Source: JAIBJN01 sp035762005
GTDB taxonomy: Bacteria; Actinomycetota; Thermoleophilia; Gaiellales; Gaiellaceae
Length of the DNA stretch: 64,000 nucleotides
NCBI GenBank assembly: GCA_035762005.1
Contig: DASTQA010000035.1
Location: 1 to 64,000, forward strand
Direction: 5' to 3'
Made by a program: the position numbers and the translations under genes. This document shows, one piece after another, positions 56,324 to 64,000 of this stretch. The notes beneath the pieces were generated by a model that did no database searches, had not been told where the DNA came from, and saw only the letters and a list, made by a program, of their open reading frames with translations. Numbering within the stretch: the stretch's first letter is position 1; every line of letters begins with the position of its first letter.

Positions 56324-57282
56324 TCCGCGAGGGCGAGAGCGACGTCGAGGTCAGCGTCGTCGTCCCGACCCTCGACCGGCCGGAGCGCTCGGCCGCGGTC
56401 GTCCGGGCCGTCCTCGAGGGGTCGGAGTCGCCGCTCGAGGTCATCGTCGTCGACCAGGGCAAGGGCGCCGAGACCGAGCGGGCGCTGGCCGCGCTCGCGG
56501 ACGGGCGCGTCCTCCACCTCCGTCGCGGCCCCCCATCGACGTCGGCGGCCCGAAACGCGGGCGCGGAGCGCGCGCGCGGCGCCTACGTCGCCTTCCTCGA
56601 CGACGACGTCGCCGTCCCGCCGACGTGGCTCGCCGACGTCGGCGGCGAGCTCCGCCGCCTGGGGTTCCCGGACGCGCTCTTCGGCGAGGTCCGCGGGCCG
56701 GCGGGCTTCGTCCCCGATCGCACGACCGTCCCGGTCAGCCTCTTCCGGCCCGAGGGCCCGCGCATCTGGGACGGGCCCGTCCACCCGAACCGCGTGGGCT
56801 ACGCCGCGAACTTCGCGTGCCGCCGGGACGTCTTCCTCGCCCTGGGCGGCTTCGACCCGCGGCTCGGGCCGGGCTCGCGCTTCCCCGGCGCCGAGGACAT
56901 GGACTTCGTCTACCGGCTGCTCCGGGCGGGCTACCGGGTCGGCTCGACCCCGCGCTTCTCGATCGTCCACGAGCAGTGGCGGGAGCCCGAGGACCTGCCG
57001 CGCCTCTACAGGGGCTACAACGTCGGCGGCGCCGCCTTCTGCGCGAAGCACCTGCGGACGGGCGACCTGCGGGCCGGGCTCTTCCTCCTCGAGCAGGTCG
57101 GGGGCGACGCGAAGATGCTCGCGAGCGCGCTCCGCAGGCGCTCAGGCCTTCGCGCCCGCGTGGCCCTCGCACGGACAGCGGGCACGTGGAGCGGCCTCGC
57201 GGGCGGGCTCAGGAGCCTCGGCGGCGGGTCGCCGCCAGACCCCGGTAGACCCCGGCGATCCCGGCCAGCCGGCGGTAGTTGA
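56320..57282 (+). CDS. Family 2 glycosyltransferase
   Basis: 320 residues of the GT-A fold: VSVVVPTLDRPERSAAVVRA, VIVVDQGKGAETERALAAL, the DxD site AFLDDDVAVPPTWLADVGGE in pieces and the acceptor-side NFACRRDVFLALGGFDPRLG. Also PGAEDMDFVYRLLRAGYRVG, with the ED motif. No membrane segment. ATG inside the lysS stop. The last 24 codons overlap the convergent glycosyltransferase by 74 bp. Likely transfers a sugar in the polysaccharide cluster. Confidence 0.88.
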   Translation: MIREGESDVEVSVVVPTLDRPERSAAVVRAVLEGSESPLEVIVVDQGKGAETERALAALADGRVLHLRRGPPSTSAARNAGAERARGAYVAFLDDDVAVPPTWLADVGGELRRLGFPDALFGEVRGPAGFVPDRTTVPVSLFRPEGPRIWDGPVHPNRVGYAANFACRRDVFLALGGFDPRLGPGSRFPGAEDMDFVYRLLRAGYRVGSTPRFSIVHEQWREPEDLPRLYRGYNVGGAAFCAKHLRTGDLRAGLFLLEQVGGDAKMLASALRRRSGLRARVALARTAGTWSGLAGGLRSLGGGSPPDPGRPRRSRPAGGS

Positions 57283-58027
57283 GCCGGTGGAAGGCCGCCG
57301 AATGGCGCTCGTCCGGCACGCGCCACCACTCCGTGAGGGCGTCCCGCAGCCGGTAGGGCGGGAGCGCTGCGAGCTCGGCCAGGCCGCGCGTCTCCAGCCG
57401 CTTGCGCCGGAACTGGAAGAGCGCCCCGCCCCGCCACTGGTGCGAGAGGTCGACCCAGAGGGCAGGGTCGAAGGCGATGACCCAGCCGGCCGCCGTCACC
57501 TCGAGCGCCCACTTGCGGTCCTCCGAGCTCGTCAGCCCGGCGTCGAAGGGAAAGCGTCGCCAGAGCTCGGCCCGCCAGGAGGAGGCGTGGTTCGAGAAGC
57601 CCCAGCGGACGTTGGCTCGCGCGTGCTCGGCTCCCTGGTGGAAGACCGAGTCGACGGGCCTCCCGTCGGGCAGCGTCTGGATCCCGTTCGTGCCCGCGAC
57701 GTCGTCCCGCTCGTAGTGGCGGAGCGAGAGCTCGACCCAGTCGTCCCGCTCCGGGAAACAGTGCGCCGAGAGCGCGAAGTGGAAAGGGGCCCGGGCCGCC
57801 TCGGCGCCGAGGTTGAGCGCGCCGCCGTACGTGAAGTCCTCGGCCGGGATCTCGATCAGGCGGTCGCTCCAGCGCCGTGCGATCTCGACGGTGCCGTCGG
57901 TCGAGCCCGAGTCGACGACGACGATCTCGACCGGAACCGTCTGCCTGCGCAGGGCCGCGAGCGTGCGCTCGATCGTCCGCGCCTCGTCCTTCGCGCGGAC
58001 GACGACGCTTGCCCCTGGCTCCGGCAT
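57209..58027 (-). CDS. Family 2 glycosyltransferase (rhamnosyltransferase-like)
   Basis: 272 residues: ASVVVRAKDEARTIERTLAA, VEIVVVDSGSTDGTVEIARR, IPAEDFTYGGALNLGAEAAR, the acceptor/nucleotide loop ALSAHCFPERDDWVELSLRH and SSEDRKWALEVTAAGWVIAF. The 'F.yG.ALN.G...A' pattern occurs in rhamnosyl- and similar transferases of O-antigen and capsule. ATG behind GGAGGA; TATCCT (58044-58039) upstream. Runs against the rest of the cluster. Confidence 0.88.
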   Translation of the reverse strand: MPEPGASVVVRAKDEARTIERTLAALRRQTVPVEIVVVDSGSTDGTVEIARRWSDRLIEIPAEDFTYGGALNLGAEAARAPFHFALSAHCFPERDDWVELSLRHYERDDVAGTNGIQTLPDGRPVDSVFHQGAEHARANVRWGFSNHASSWRAELWRRFPFDAGLTSSEDRKWALEVTAAGWVIAFDPALWVDLSHQWRGGALFQFRRKRLETRGLAELAALPPYRLRDALTEWWRVPDERHSAAFHRLNYRRLAGIAGVYRGLAATRRRGS

Positions 58028-58050
58028 TCCTCCAGGTCAGGATAGGAGCC

Positions 58051-59517
58051 TTGGAGGAAAAAGCCATCCGCGGCATCCCCTGGACGTTCCTGACGCTCGC
58101 GGGGAGCCGCCTCGTTCAGATCGGCGGTACGGTCGTGCTGGCGCGTCTGCTCGTGCCGGAGGACTTCGGCCTCGTCGCGCTCGCGCTCACGATCTCGATC
58201 TTCCTCGGCCTCGTCGCGAGCCTCGGGCTCGGCGGCGTCTACGTCGTCAAGCAGGACCTGGACGCGCGGGCGCAGGGGACGTACCTCTCGATGTTCCTCG
58301 CCATGGGGGCGGGGTTCGCCGTCGTCATGGCCGCCCTCTCCCCGCTCGCGGCGCGCGTCTTCGCCGAGCCCCGCCTCGACGAGATCGTGCTCGGTCTCGC
58401 GGTGATGGTCTTCTTCAGCGGGGGCCTCAACTGGTTCTACGAGGCGCTGCTGCAGCGGGAGCTCGAGTTTCGCAACCGCTTCGTCGCCCAGATGGTGCAG
58501 GCGCTCACCTACGCGGGCACGGGCGTCCTGCTCGCGCTCCTGGGCGCCGGCGTCTGGAGCCTCGTGGCGGCCCAGATCGCCTCCGCCGCGGCCTACGCGG
58601 TCGCCCTCCTCGCGCTCGCCCCCTACCGCGTCCGCCCGGCCTTCGACGGCGCGGCGGCCAGGGAGGGCATCCGCGAGGGAAGCGGCTTCCTCGTCCAGAC
58701 GGCGACGTCGTTCGCGGCCCAGAACGTCGACATCCTCCTCGTCGGGCGCGTCCTCGGCGCGGCGCGCCTCGGCCTCTACTCCATGGCCGTGCGGCTCTGC
58801 GAGCTGCCGACCTGGTTCGTCGCCGAGGCGGTCGCCAAGGTGACGTTCCCCGCCTTCGCCCGCATGCGCAGCCGGGGCGAGGACGTCGTCCCGGCCTTCC
58901 TCACGGCCCTCAAGCTCGTCGCGTTCGCCACCTGCCCGCTCGGGATCGTCCTCTCGGGCGCGGCCGAGCCCGTCGTGCTCGTCGTCTTCGGCGAGCAGTG
59001 GGCGGGCATGGTCGGGCCGCTCGCCGTGCTGGGCGTCTGGGCGGCCGTGAAGCCGCTGAGGAACACCATCGCCTGGCTCCTCAACTCCGTCGGCCACCAG
59101 AGCGTGGTCGGGCGGCTCTCGCTCGTGCTGCTCGTCCTGCTCGTGCCCGCCGTCTACCTGGCGGCGCGGGGAGGCGGCATCACCGACGTGGCGTGGGTCG
59201 TCCTCGGTGAGTCGGTCGTCGCCACGGCCGCGCTCGCCTGGTTCGCCCGCGCCCGGGCGGGCGCGCCGCTCCGCGCGCTGTGGGGCGCCGTCGCGCCGAT
59301 CGCCGCCGCCTGCGCTCCCGCCTGGCTCGCGAGCCGCGGAGCCGCCGAGGCGGCCGCCGGAGCCCCGGGCGGGGTCGAGCTCGCGGCGCCGCTCGCCGCC
59401 GGCCTCGGCGCCTACCTCGCCGTCGTCGCCCTCCTCGACCCCGGGCTGCCCCGCTTCGCCCTCGGCCAGGCGCGCCGCATGGTCGGCCGCGGCCCCGTCG
59501 CGAGCGCCGCCTCGTGA
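58051..59517 (+). CDS. Polysaccharide flippase (Wzx/MATE-like)
   Basis: 488 residues with about 12-14 membrane helices. The start KAIRGIPWTFLTLAGSRLVQ, then VLARLLVPEDFGLVALALTI and EGSGFLVQTATSFAAQNVDI (repeat half), resembles the polysaccharide biosynthesis protein family (PF13440-like). It moves lipid-linked repeat units across the membrane. TTG start; CAGGAT (58038-58043), seven bases upstream, is an imperfect -10 that overlaps the minus-strand TATCCT. Its stop overlaps the next glycosyltransferase (GTGA). Confidence 0.88.
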   Translation: MEEKAIRGIPWTFLTLAGSRLVQIGGTVVLARLLVPEDFGLVALALTISIFLGLVASLGLGGVYVVKQDLDARAQGTYLSMFLAMGAGFAVVMAALSPLAARVFAEPRLDEIVLGLAVMVFFSGGLNWFYEALLQRELEFRNRFVAQMVQALTYAGTGVLLALLGAGVWSLVAAQIASAAAYAVALLALAPYRVRPAFDGAAAREGIREGSGFLVQTATSFAAQNVDILLVGRVLGAARLGLYSMAVRLCELPTWFVAEAVAKVTFPAFARMRSRGEDVVPAFLTALKLVAFATCPLGIVLSGAAEPVVLVVFGEQWAGMVGPLAVLGVWAAVKPLRNTIAWLLNSVGHQSVVGRLSLVLLVLLVPAVYLAARGGGITDVAWVVLGESVVATAALAWFARARAGAPLRALWGAVAPIAAACAPAWLASRGAAEAAAGAPGGVELAAPLAAGLGAYLAVVALLDPGLPRFALGQARRMVGRGPVASAAS

Positions 59518-60368
59518 CGCAGGTGCCCGACGTCTCGGTCATCGTCGTCGCCCACGACGTGCGCGAGGAGGTGCTCGCCTGCCTCGACTCCGTCGAGCGG
59601 CACGCGGCGCCCGTGGCGTGCGAGCTCTTCCTCGTCGACAACGCCTCCGGCGACGGCACCGCCGAGGCGGTCGCGGAGAGGTTTCCGGCGGCCGAGGTCG
59701 TCCGCCTGCCTCGCAACGTCGGCGTCGCCGCCCGCAACGAGGGGCTGCGGCGGGCGCGGGGCAGGATGCGCATGTTCCTCGACAGCGACGCCCGTCTGAC
59801 CCCGGGCGCGCTCACGGAGCTCGTCGCCTACCTCGACGCCCACCCCCGCGTCGGCCTCGTCGGCCCCAGACTCGTCTACGGGGACGGGTCGCTCCAGCTC
59901 TCCGCGAGGCGTTACCCGCCCGTGTTCCTCCCGCTCATGCGCCGGCCGCCGCTCGACCGCTTCCTCGGCGACGGCGCCCGCGTGCGTCGGCACCTGATGG
60001 CGGACGACGCGCACGACCGGACGCGCGAGGTCGAGTACGTTCTCGGGGCGTGCCAGCTCTTCACGGCCCGGGCGCAGGCGGCCGCCGGCGAGATCGACGA
60101 GCGGATCTTCTTCGGGCCCGACGACGCCGAGTGGTGCTTCGCCGTCCGCCGCGCCGGCCTCGCGGTCGTCTACCACCCGGCGGCGACGGTCGTGCACGAG
60201 TACCGGCGCAGCTCGGCGAGGCATCCGCTCTCGCGCATCGCCCTCCACCAGCTCGTCGCGTTCGCCCGCTTCCAGTGGAAGTGGCGCCGCGAGCGCGCCC
60301 GCCTCCTCCGCGAGGGGCGGGAGATGGACGCCCGCGCCGGGCCCGGTCCGGCCGGAGCCCCCGAGTAG
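59514..60368 (+). CDS. Family 2 glycosyltransferase
   Basis: 284 residues: VSVIVVAHDVREEVLACLDS, LFLVDNASGDGTAEAVAERF, RLPRNVGVAARNEGLRRARG, the DxD site FLDSDARLTPGALTELVAYL, VGPRLVYGDGSLQLSARRYP and CQLFTARAQAAAGEIDERIF. The FFGPDDAEWCFAVRRAG acidic motif is also present. Similar to rhamnosyl/WbbL-type transferases. Starts in the flippase stop, so they are coupled. TAGACT, the -10 box of the next gene, overlaps its stop. Confidence 0.88.
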   Translation: MTQVPDVSVIVVAHDVREEVLACLDSVERHAAPVACELFLVDNASGDGTAEAVAERFPAAEVVRLPRNVGVAARNEGLRRARGRMRMFLDSDARLTPGALTELVAYLDAHPRVGLVGPRLVYGDGSLQLSARRYPPVFLPLMRRPPLDRFLGDGARVRRHLMADDAHDRTREVEYVLGACQLFTARAQAAAGEIDERIFFGPDDAEWCFAVRRAGLAVVYHPAATVVHEYRRSSARHPLSRIALHQLVAFARFQWKWRRERARLLREGREMDARAGPGPAGAPE

Positions 60369-60385
60369 ACTGAGCCGAGGCCCCC

Positions 60386-61750
60386 GTGTCCGCGGACCAG
60401 CTCCTGATCACGCTCTGGCGGAGGAAGTGGATCGTCCTCCTCACCGTCCTCGTGGCGACGGCCGCGACGTACGTCGTCAGCCGGGGCCTGCCGAAGGTCT
60501 ACGAGGCCGAGGCGACGCTCTTCGTCGGGAACCGGAGCGACGCCGCCTCCGACTTCGAGGCGATCCAGTCGGCGCAGGTGCTCGCCCGGACGTACGCCGA
60601 GCTGATCCAGTCGCGTAACGTCGCCGACCAGGTGGCGGACGAGCTCGGGGGCGAGGAGAGCGCCGAGGACATCCTCGACCGCACGAGCTTCCGTCCGATC
60701 TCGGACACCCAGCTCCTCCTCGTCGAGGCCGAGGGGGACACGCCTGCCGAGGCGGCCGATCTCGCCAACGCGTACGCGGAGACCTTCGTCGCCTACGCCG
60801 GCGACGAGCTCGACGCCGAGACGAACGGTCAGGTGACCGTCGCCGACCGCGCCCAGCCGCCGAGCGGCGCCGTGCGGCCGCGGCCGACCCTCTACGCGGC
60901 CGTCATGTTCGTCTTCGCGCTCTTCCTCGGCGCGGCGCTCGCGCTCCTCCGCGACCGGCTCGACACCCGTCTGGGGAGCGAGGACGAGCTCGCGACCGAG
61001 CTCGGCGTCCCGATCCTCGCGCGCGTGCCGGGAATCGGCCGACGCCGGCTGAGCCGAACGCGCGAGCAGCACTTCCTCGAGGCCTTCCGCGTGCTGCGCA
61101 CGAACTTCGCCTTCCTCTCGCCGCAGGTCCCGCTCACGAGCGTCCTGCTCACGAGCGCGGCCCCCGGCGAGGGGAAGTCGACGAGCTCGATCGCGCTCGC
61201 CCGCGTGATGGCGGAGCAGGGGCGCCGCGTGCTCCTGATCGAGGGCGACCTGCGCCAGCCCGCCCTCGCCCGCCTCTACGAGGTCCCCGGCCCCGCGCTC
61301 AAGGGGCTGACGCACTACCTCGCGCTCGGGTCCCGCTTCGACGAGGTCGTCCACGAGACGTCGGTGCCGAACGTCTTCCTCATGCCGGCGGGCGCGATCC
61401 CGCCGAACCCCTCGACCCTCCTCCGGCCGGAGGCGTTGAAGCACCTGTTCGCGGAGGCCAGCGAGTGGGCCGACTTCGTCATCGTCGACAGCCCGCCGCT
61501 CTCGGCGGGCGCCGATGCCACCATCCTCGCGCACGCCGTCGGCACGGTCGTCTTCGTCGTCAACCACCGGCGTGGCTCCCGGGCCAAGGTGGTCGCGGCC
61601 GTGCGCCAGCTCCGCCAGACGGAGGCGACGATCGCCGGGCTGATCGTCAACGAGATGGCGACCTCCGAGCGCTACGACCGCTACTACGGGTCCTCCGCCG
61701 CGGCGGATGCGCTGCCCGAGTCGCTGACGACGAGCCGCTCGCGAGGCTAG
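60386..61750 (+). CDS. Chain-length determinant protein fused to BY-kinase (Wzc/CpsCD-like)
   Basis: 454 residues. The N-terminal Wzz domain has two membrane helices (about 15-32 and 169-188) with YEAEATLFVGNRSDAAS between. The cytoplasmic kinase domain has Walker A AAPGEGKST (258-266), Walker A' LLIEGDLRQP (283-292) and Walker B FVIVDSPPLSAGADA. The C terminus has a Tyr cluster, RYDRYYGSS. This is the bacterial tyrosine kinase of polysaccharide export. The CpsB phosphatase at 44741-45493 is its likely antagonist. GTG start 14 bases after TAGACT. Confidence 0.92.
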   Translation: MSADQLLITLWRRKWIVLLTVLVATAATYVVSRGLPKVYEAEATLFVGNRSDAASDFEAIQSAQVLARTYAELIQSRNVADQVADELGGEESAEDILDRTSFRPISDTQLLLVEAEGDTPAEAADLANAYAETFVAYAGDELDAETNGQVTVADRAQPPSGAVRPRPTLYAAVMFVFALFLGAALALLRDRLDTRLGSEDELATELGVPILARVPGIGRRRLSRTREQHFLEAFRVLRTNFAFLSPQVPLTSVLLTSAAPGEGKSTSSIALARVMAEQGRRVLLIEGDLRQPALARLYEVPGPALKGLTHYLALGSRFDEVVHETSVPNVFLMPAGAIPPNPSTLLRPEALKHLFAEASEWADFVIVDSPPLSAGADATILAHAVGTVVFVVNHRRGSRAKVVAAVRQLRQTEATIAGLIVNEMATSERYDRYYGSSAAADALPESLTTSRSRG

Positions 61751-61752
61751 GC

Positions 61753-63186
61753 GTGGCGGTGCGCCTCGCACCTCCTGCCGCGGCGGGGTGGCCGGTGGGG
61801 GGCGCTCTCGCGGCGACCGCCGCCGCCGCCGGCGCGGCCGCGGGGGCCGCGTACGCGATCGGCTCCTACCGTCTCGACGACGTCACGCTCCTCCCGATCG
61901 CCGCCGCGGGGCTCGTCGCCGTGGCCGTCGGGCTCTGGCGGCTCGAGTACGGGCTCGCGCTCCTCATCGTCCTGACGCCGTTCGCCGAGAACGCGCCCAT
62001 CTCCGAGCCGGGGAACGCCCGCCTACGCGTCGCGCTCGCCGCGTGGGCCCTCGCCCTCGTCGCCATCCAGGCCGTGCGCTCGCTCTTGAGCGGCCGGCGG
62101 CTCGAGGCGCCGCCGGCGTTCGTCGGCGCGATCGCCTTCGTCGCCGCGGCGCTCGCCGCCGTCCCGGTTGCGACGGACGGAGCCGCGGCGGCGGCGAAGT
62201 TCCTCCTGCTCGCGGGCTCGGTCTTCGTCTACCTCCTGATCGCCCTCTTCCTCGACGACTGGCGCTCGCTGCGGCCGATCTTCGCCGCGCTCCTCCTCGT
62301 CGGCCTGCTCGTCGCCGGCCACGCGCTCTGGCAGTACGCCACCGGCGACCTCTCGCGGGTCGGCTTCGTCAGCGCCGCGGGAGCCGTCGAGTACCGGGTC
62401 GCCTCCTTCTTCCCGCACCCGAACCAGCTCGCCGGCTTCGTCGTCCTCTTCGTGCCGGTGTCGGTGGGCCTCTACGGCGTCTTCGAGAGCCGCCTCGCAC
62501 GGATCGCCTGCGTCCTCCTTCCCCTCCTCGCCCTGCCGGCCGCGATCGTGACCTACTCGCGCGGCGTCCTCGTCGCGCTCGCCGCGCTCGTGGTCCTCTT
62601 CGCGCGGAGCCGGCGCGCCTGGCCGCTCATCGCGGGCGCCGTCGTCGTCGTCGTCCTGCTGGCCCCGGCCGCCTGGCAGGACCGCGTCGCCGACGCCGGC
62701 CGGCTCGACCGTCCGGAGATCGCGACGCGCCTGGACTTCTGGGACGCGGCCGTCTCGATGTTCCAGGCGAACCCGATCCTCGGCGTCGGGTTGAACAACT
62801 TCGACGTCGCCTACGTCGACCTGGAGCGAACCGGGCGCAGCTTCCTGCCCGGGAGCGGCCTGGCCGCGCCCGAGACCGCGCACAACCTCTACCTGAACAC
62901 GCTGGCCGAGCAGGGGCTCGTCGGCATCGTCGCGCTCGGGCTGCTCGCCGTCGCGGCCGGCCGCGTCATCCGCGCGCTCCGCCGCTCCGAGGACGCGCGG
63001 ATCCGCGCCTTCGGCCTGGGACTCGCCGGCGCGGGGATCGCGATCCTCGTCTCGAACCTCTTCGACGTGACGCTCGTCGATCCGAAGACGTCGATCATCG
63101 CGTGGACGCTCCTCGGCGTCGGGGCGGCGCTCCAGCGCATCGACGCGCGGCGTCCGGCGAAAGCCGCGGGCCCGCCCGGCGCGTGA
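61753..63186 (+). CDS. O-antigen ligase/polymerase family membrane protein (Wzy-like)
   Basis: 477 residues, about 11-12 membrane helices. The characteristic loop is FFPHPNQLAGFVVLFVPVSV, followed by YSRGVLVALAALVVLF, NPILGVGLNNFDVAY, AAPETAHNLYLNTLAEQG and SNLFDVTLVDPKTSIIAW. This is the Wzy_C/O-antigen ligase superfamily, which polymerizes or transfers polysaccharide. GTG at 61753, two bases after the kinase stop. Its stop overlaps the next gene (GTGA). Confidence 0.88.
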   Translation: MAVRLAPPAAAGWPVGGALAATAAAAGAAAGAAYAIGSYRLDDVTLLPIAAAGLVAVAVGLWRLEYGLALLIVLTPFAENAPISEPGNARLRVALAAWALALVAIQAVRSLLSGRRLEAPPAFVGAIAFVAAALAAVPVATDGAAAAAKFLLLAGSVFVYLLIALFLDDWRSLRPIFAALLLVGLLVAGHALWQYATGDLSRVGFVSAAGAVEYRVASFFPHPNQLAGFVVLFVPVSVGLYGVFESRLARIACVLLPLLALPAAIVTYSRGVLVALAALVVLFARSRRAWPLIAGAVVVVVLLAPAAWQDRVADAGRLDRPEIATRLDFWDAAVSMFQANPILGVGLNNFDVAYVDLERTGRSFLPGSGLAAPETAHNLYLNTLAEQGLVGIVALGLLAVAAGRVIRALRRSEDARIRAFGLGLAGAGIAILVSNLFDVTLVDPKTSIIAWTLLGVGAALQRIDARRPAKAAGPPGA

Positions 63187-64000
63187 CGCGCGAGATCCTC
63201 TTCTACTCGGACTTCCCCTTCGGCTTCCACAACACCGAGGCCGAGGAGAAGATGGCCCGGTTCGCCGCCCGCGGCTGGCGCGTCGTCTACGTCGAGCAGC
63301 TCGGGATCCGGAACCCGCGCCCGCGCCACCTGCTGCGCGTGCTCCGCCCCCGAAGCCCGCGGACGCCCGCCGCGGAGCCCGCGCCCTTCGAGGTGGTCTC
63401 GCCCAAGCTCGTCCCGCCGCGGCGGGCGCCGCTCCTCGACGGCGTCAACCGCCGCTGGCTCGCGCGCCAGCTGCTCCGGCACGTCGAGGACCCCCGGCGC
63501 ACGGTGCTCTGGGTGCGCTTCCCCACGCCCGAGCTCGTCCCGCTCGTCGAGGGGGAGGAGTGGCGCGCCGTCGTCTACGAGGCGGTCGACGACCACGAGG
63601 CCGCGCCCGGCCTGACCGGGAGGCTCCTGCCGGTCTTCCGCGCCGCCGAGGCGCGCGTGCTCGCCCGTGCGGACGTCGTCTTCGCCTGGTCGGACCCGAT
63701 CCGGGAGCGCCTTGCGGAGCGACACCCGAACGTCCGCCTCGCGACCGCGGCCGTCGATCTCGAGCCGCTCGCCGCGGTCGCGGAGGCGCCCGGGCGGGAG
63801 GACACGGCCCTCTTCGCCGGCGCGCTCGGCTTCCGCTTCGACGAGGAGCTGGCCGCCGAGGTTTCCCGGCTGCTGCCGGAGTGGACGCTCGTCCTCGCCG
63901 GCCCGGCGGACGACGGCGCCGTGCAGGCGCTCGGGCGTCTCGCGAACGTCCGCCTCACCGGCCGGTTCGAGCGCGCCGACCTGCCCGGCCTCCTGGCGGA
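63183..64000 (+). CDS. Glycosyltransferase, GT-B type, N-terminal part (runs past the window)
   Basis: Open for 272 codons to the window end: VTREILFYSDFPFGFHNTEA, the KMARFAARGWRVVYVEQLG segment, VLWVRFPTPELVPLVEGEEW in part, VVYEAVDDHEAAPGLTGRL, VFAWSDPIRERLAERHPNVR, and the start of the second domain (DTALFAGALGFRFDEEL, VLAGPADDGAVQALGRLANV). The layout matches GT4-like exopolysaccharide glycosyltransferases. GTG start overlaps the preceding stop. The nucleotide-sugar site lies beyond the window. Confidence 0.85.
   Translation, partial: MTREILFYSDFPFGFHNTEAEEKMARFAARGWRVVYVEQLGIRNPRPRHLLRVLRPRSPRTPAAEPAPFEVVSPKLVPPRRAPLLDGVNRRWLARQLLRHVEDPRRTVLWVRFPTPELVPLVEGEEWRAVVYEAVDDHEAAPGLTGRLLPVFRAAEARVLARADVVFAWSDPIRERLAERHPNVRLATAAVDLEPLAAVAEAPGREDTALFAGALGFRFDEELAAEVSRLLPEWTLVLAGPADDGAVQALGRLANVRLTGRFERADLPGLLA

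Overview
This is a chromosomal window of very high G+C content. Strong third-position G/C bias, DUF2469, a DUF4081-type GNAT protein, Ku, and a merged S10-spc-alpha ribosomal cluster point to Actinomycetota. The mix of VanW/G5, Gmad2, LVIVD and CwlO-like secreted proteins suggests a deep-branching, Thermoleophilia-like lineage. That placement is inference from gene content, not a tree. No phage, insertion sequence or CRISPR array was seen.

Layout. Bases 1-12691 hold a nearly unbroken ribosomal protein cluster (rplV end to rplQ) with secY, adk, map and rpoA. Several of its proteins (L22, S3, S17, S5, L15) carry long low-complexity tails, and infA is missing from its usual place before rpmJ. 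Next come an autoregulated arsR/SRPBCC operon (12688-13682), truA-HAD-ligA (13776-17139), and a cell-wall block: a D-Ala-D-Ala carboxypeptidase, an orphan response regulator, and two divergent coiled-coil hydrolases (3D and NlpC/P60). Bases 21748-38580 carry lysyl-oxidase-like and LVIVD secreted proteins, Ku, hydrolases, Nif3, one tRNA-Pro(CGG), a nitrilase, an acyl-CoA dehydrogenase, VanW, diacylglycerol kinase, DeoD and GNAT genes. Bases 38648-48517 carry tilS-hpt-ftsH, an MFS exporter with a CpsB-type phosphatase, folP-folB-folK, DUF2469 and coaX. Bases 48514-54092 carry a very large class III cyclase/AAA/substrate-binding-protein fusion diverging from an MscS-like membrane protein, then dus. 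The end holds greA, lysS and an exopolysaccharide cluster (glycosyltransferases, flippase, chain-length regulator/BY-kinase, polymerase/ligase) that runs off the window.

Regulatory style. Most transcription units start with a TAnnnT box 6-10 bases before an ATG, GTG or TTG, the expected layout of leaderless mRNAs. At four divergent junctions the two opposing -10 boxes overlap within 7-10 bp. Seven of thirteen convergent CDS pairs share one CTAG as both stop codons. Co-directional genes are commonly coupled by 1-4 base overlaps. Two families of short dispersed palindromes lie between genes.

The most unusual object is the 1178-residue protein at 48514-52050. It has the cyclase-AAA-TPR layout of soluble adenylyl cyclases but ends in a complete family 5 peptide-binding domain, with no signal peptide and no membrane segment. 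It reads as a cytoplasmic ligand-sensing cyclase.
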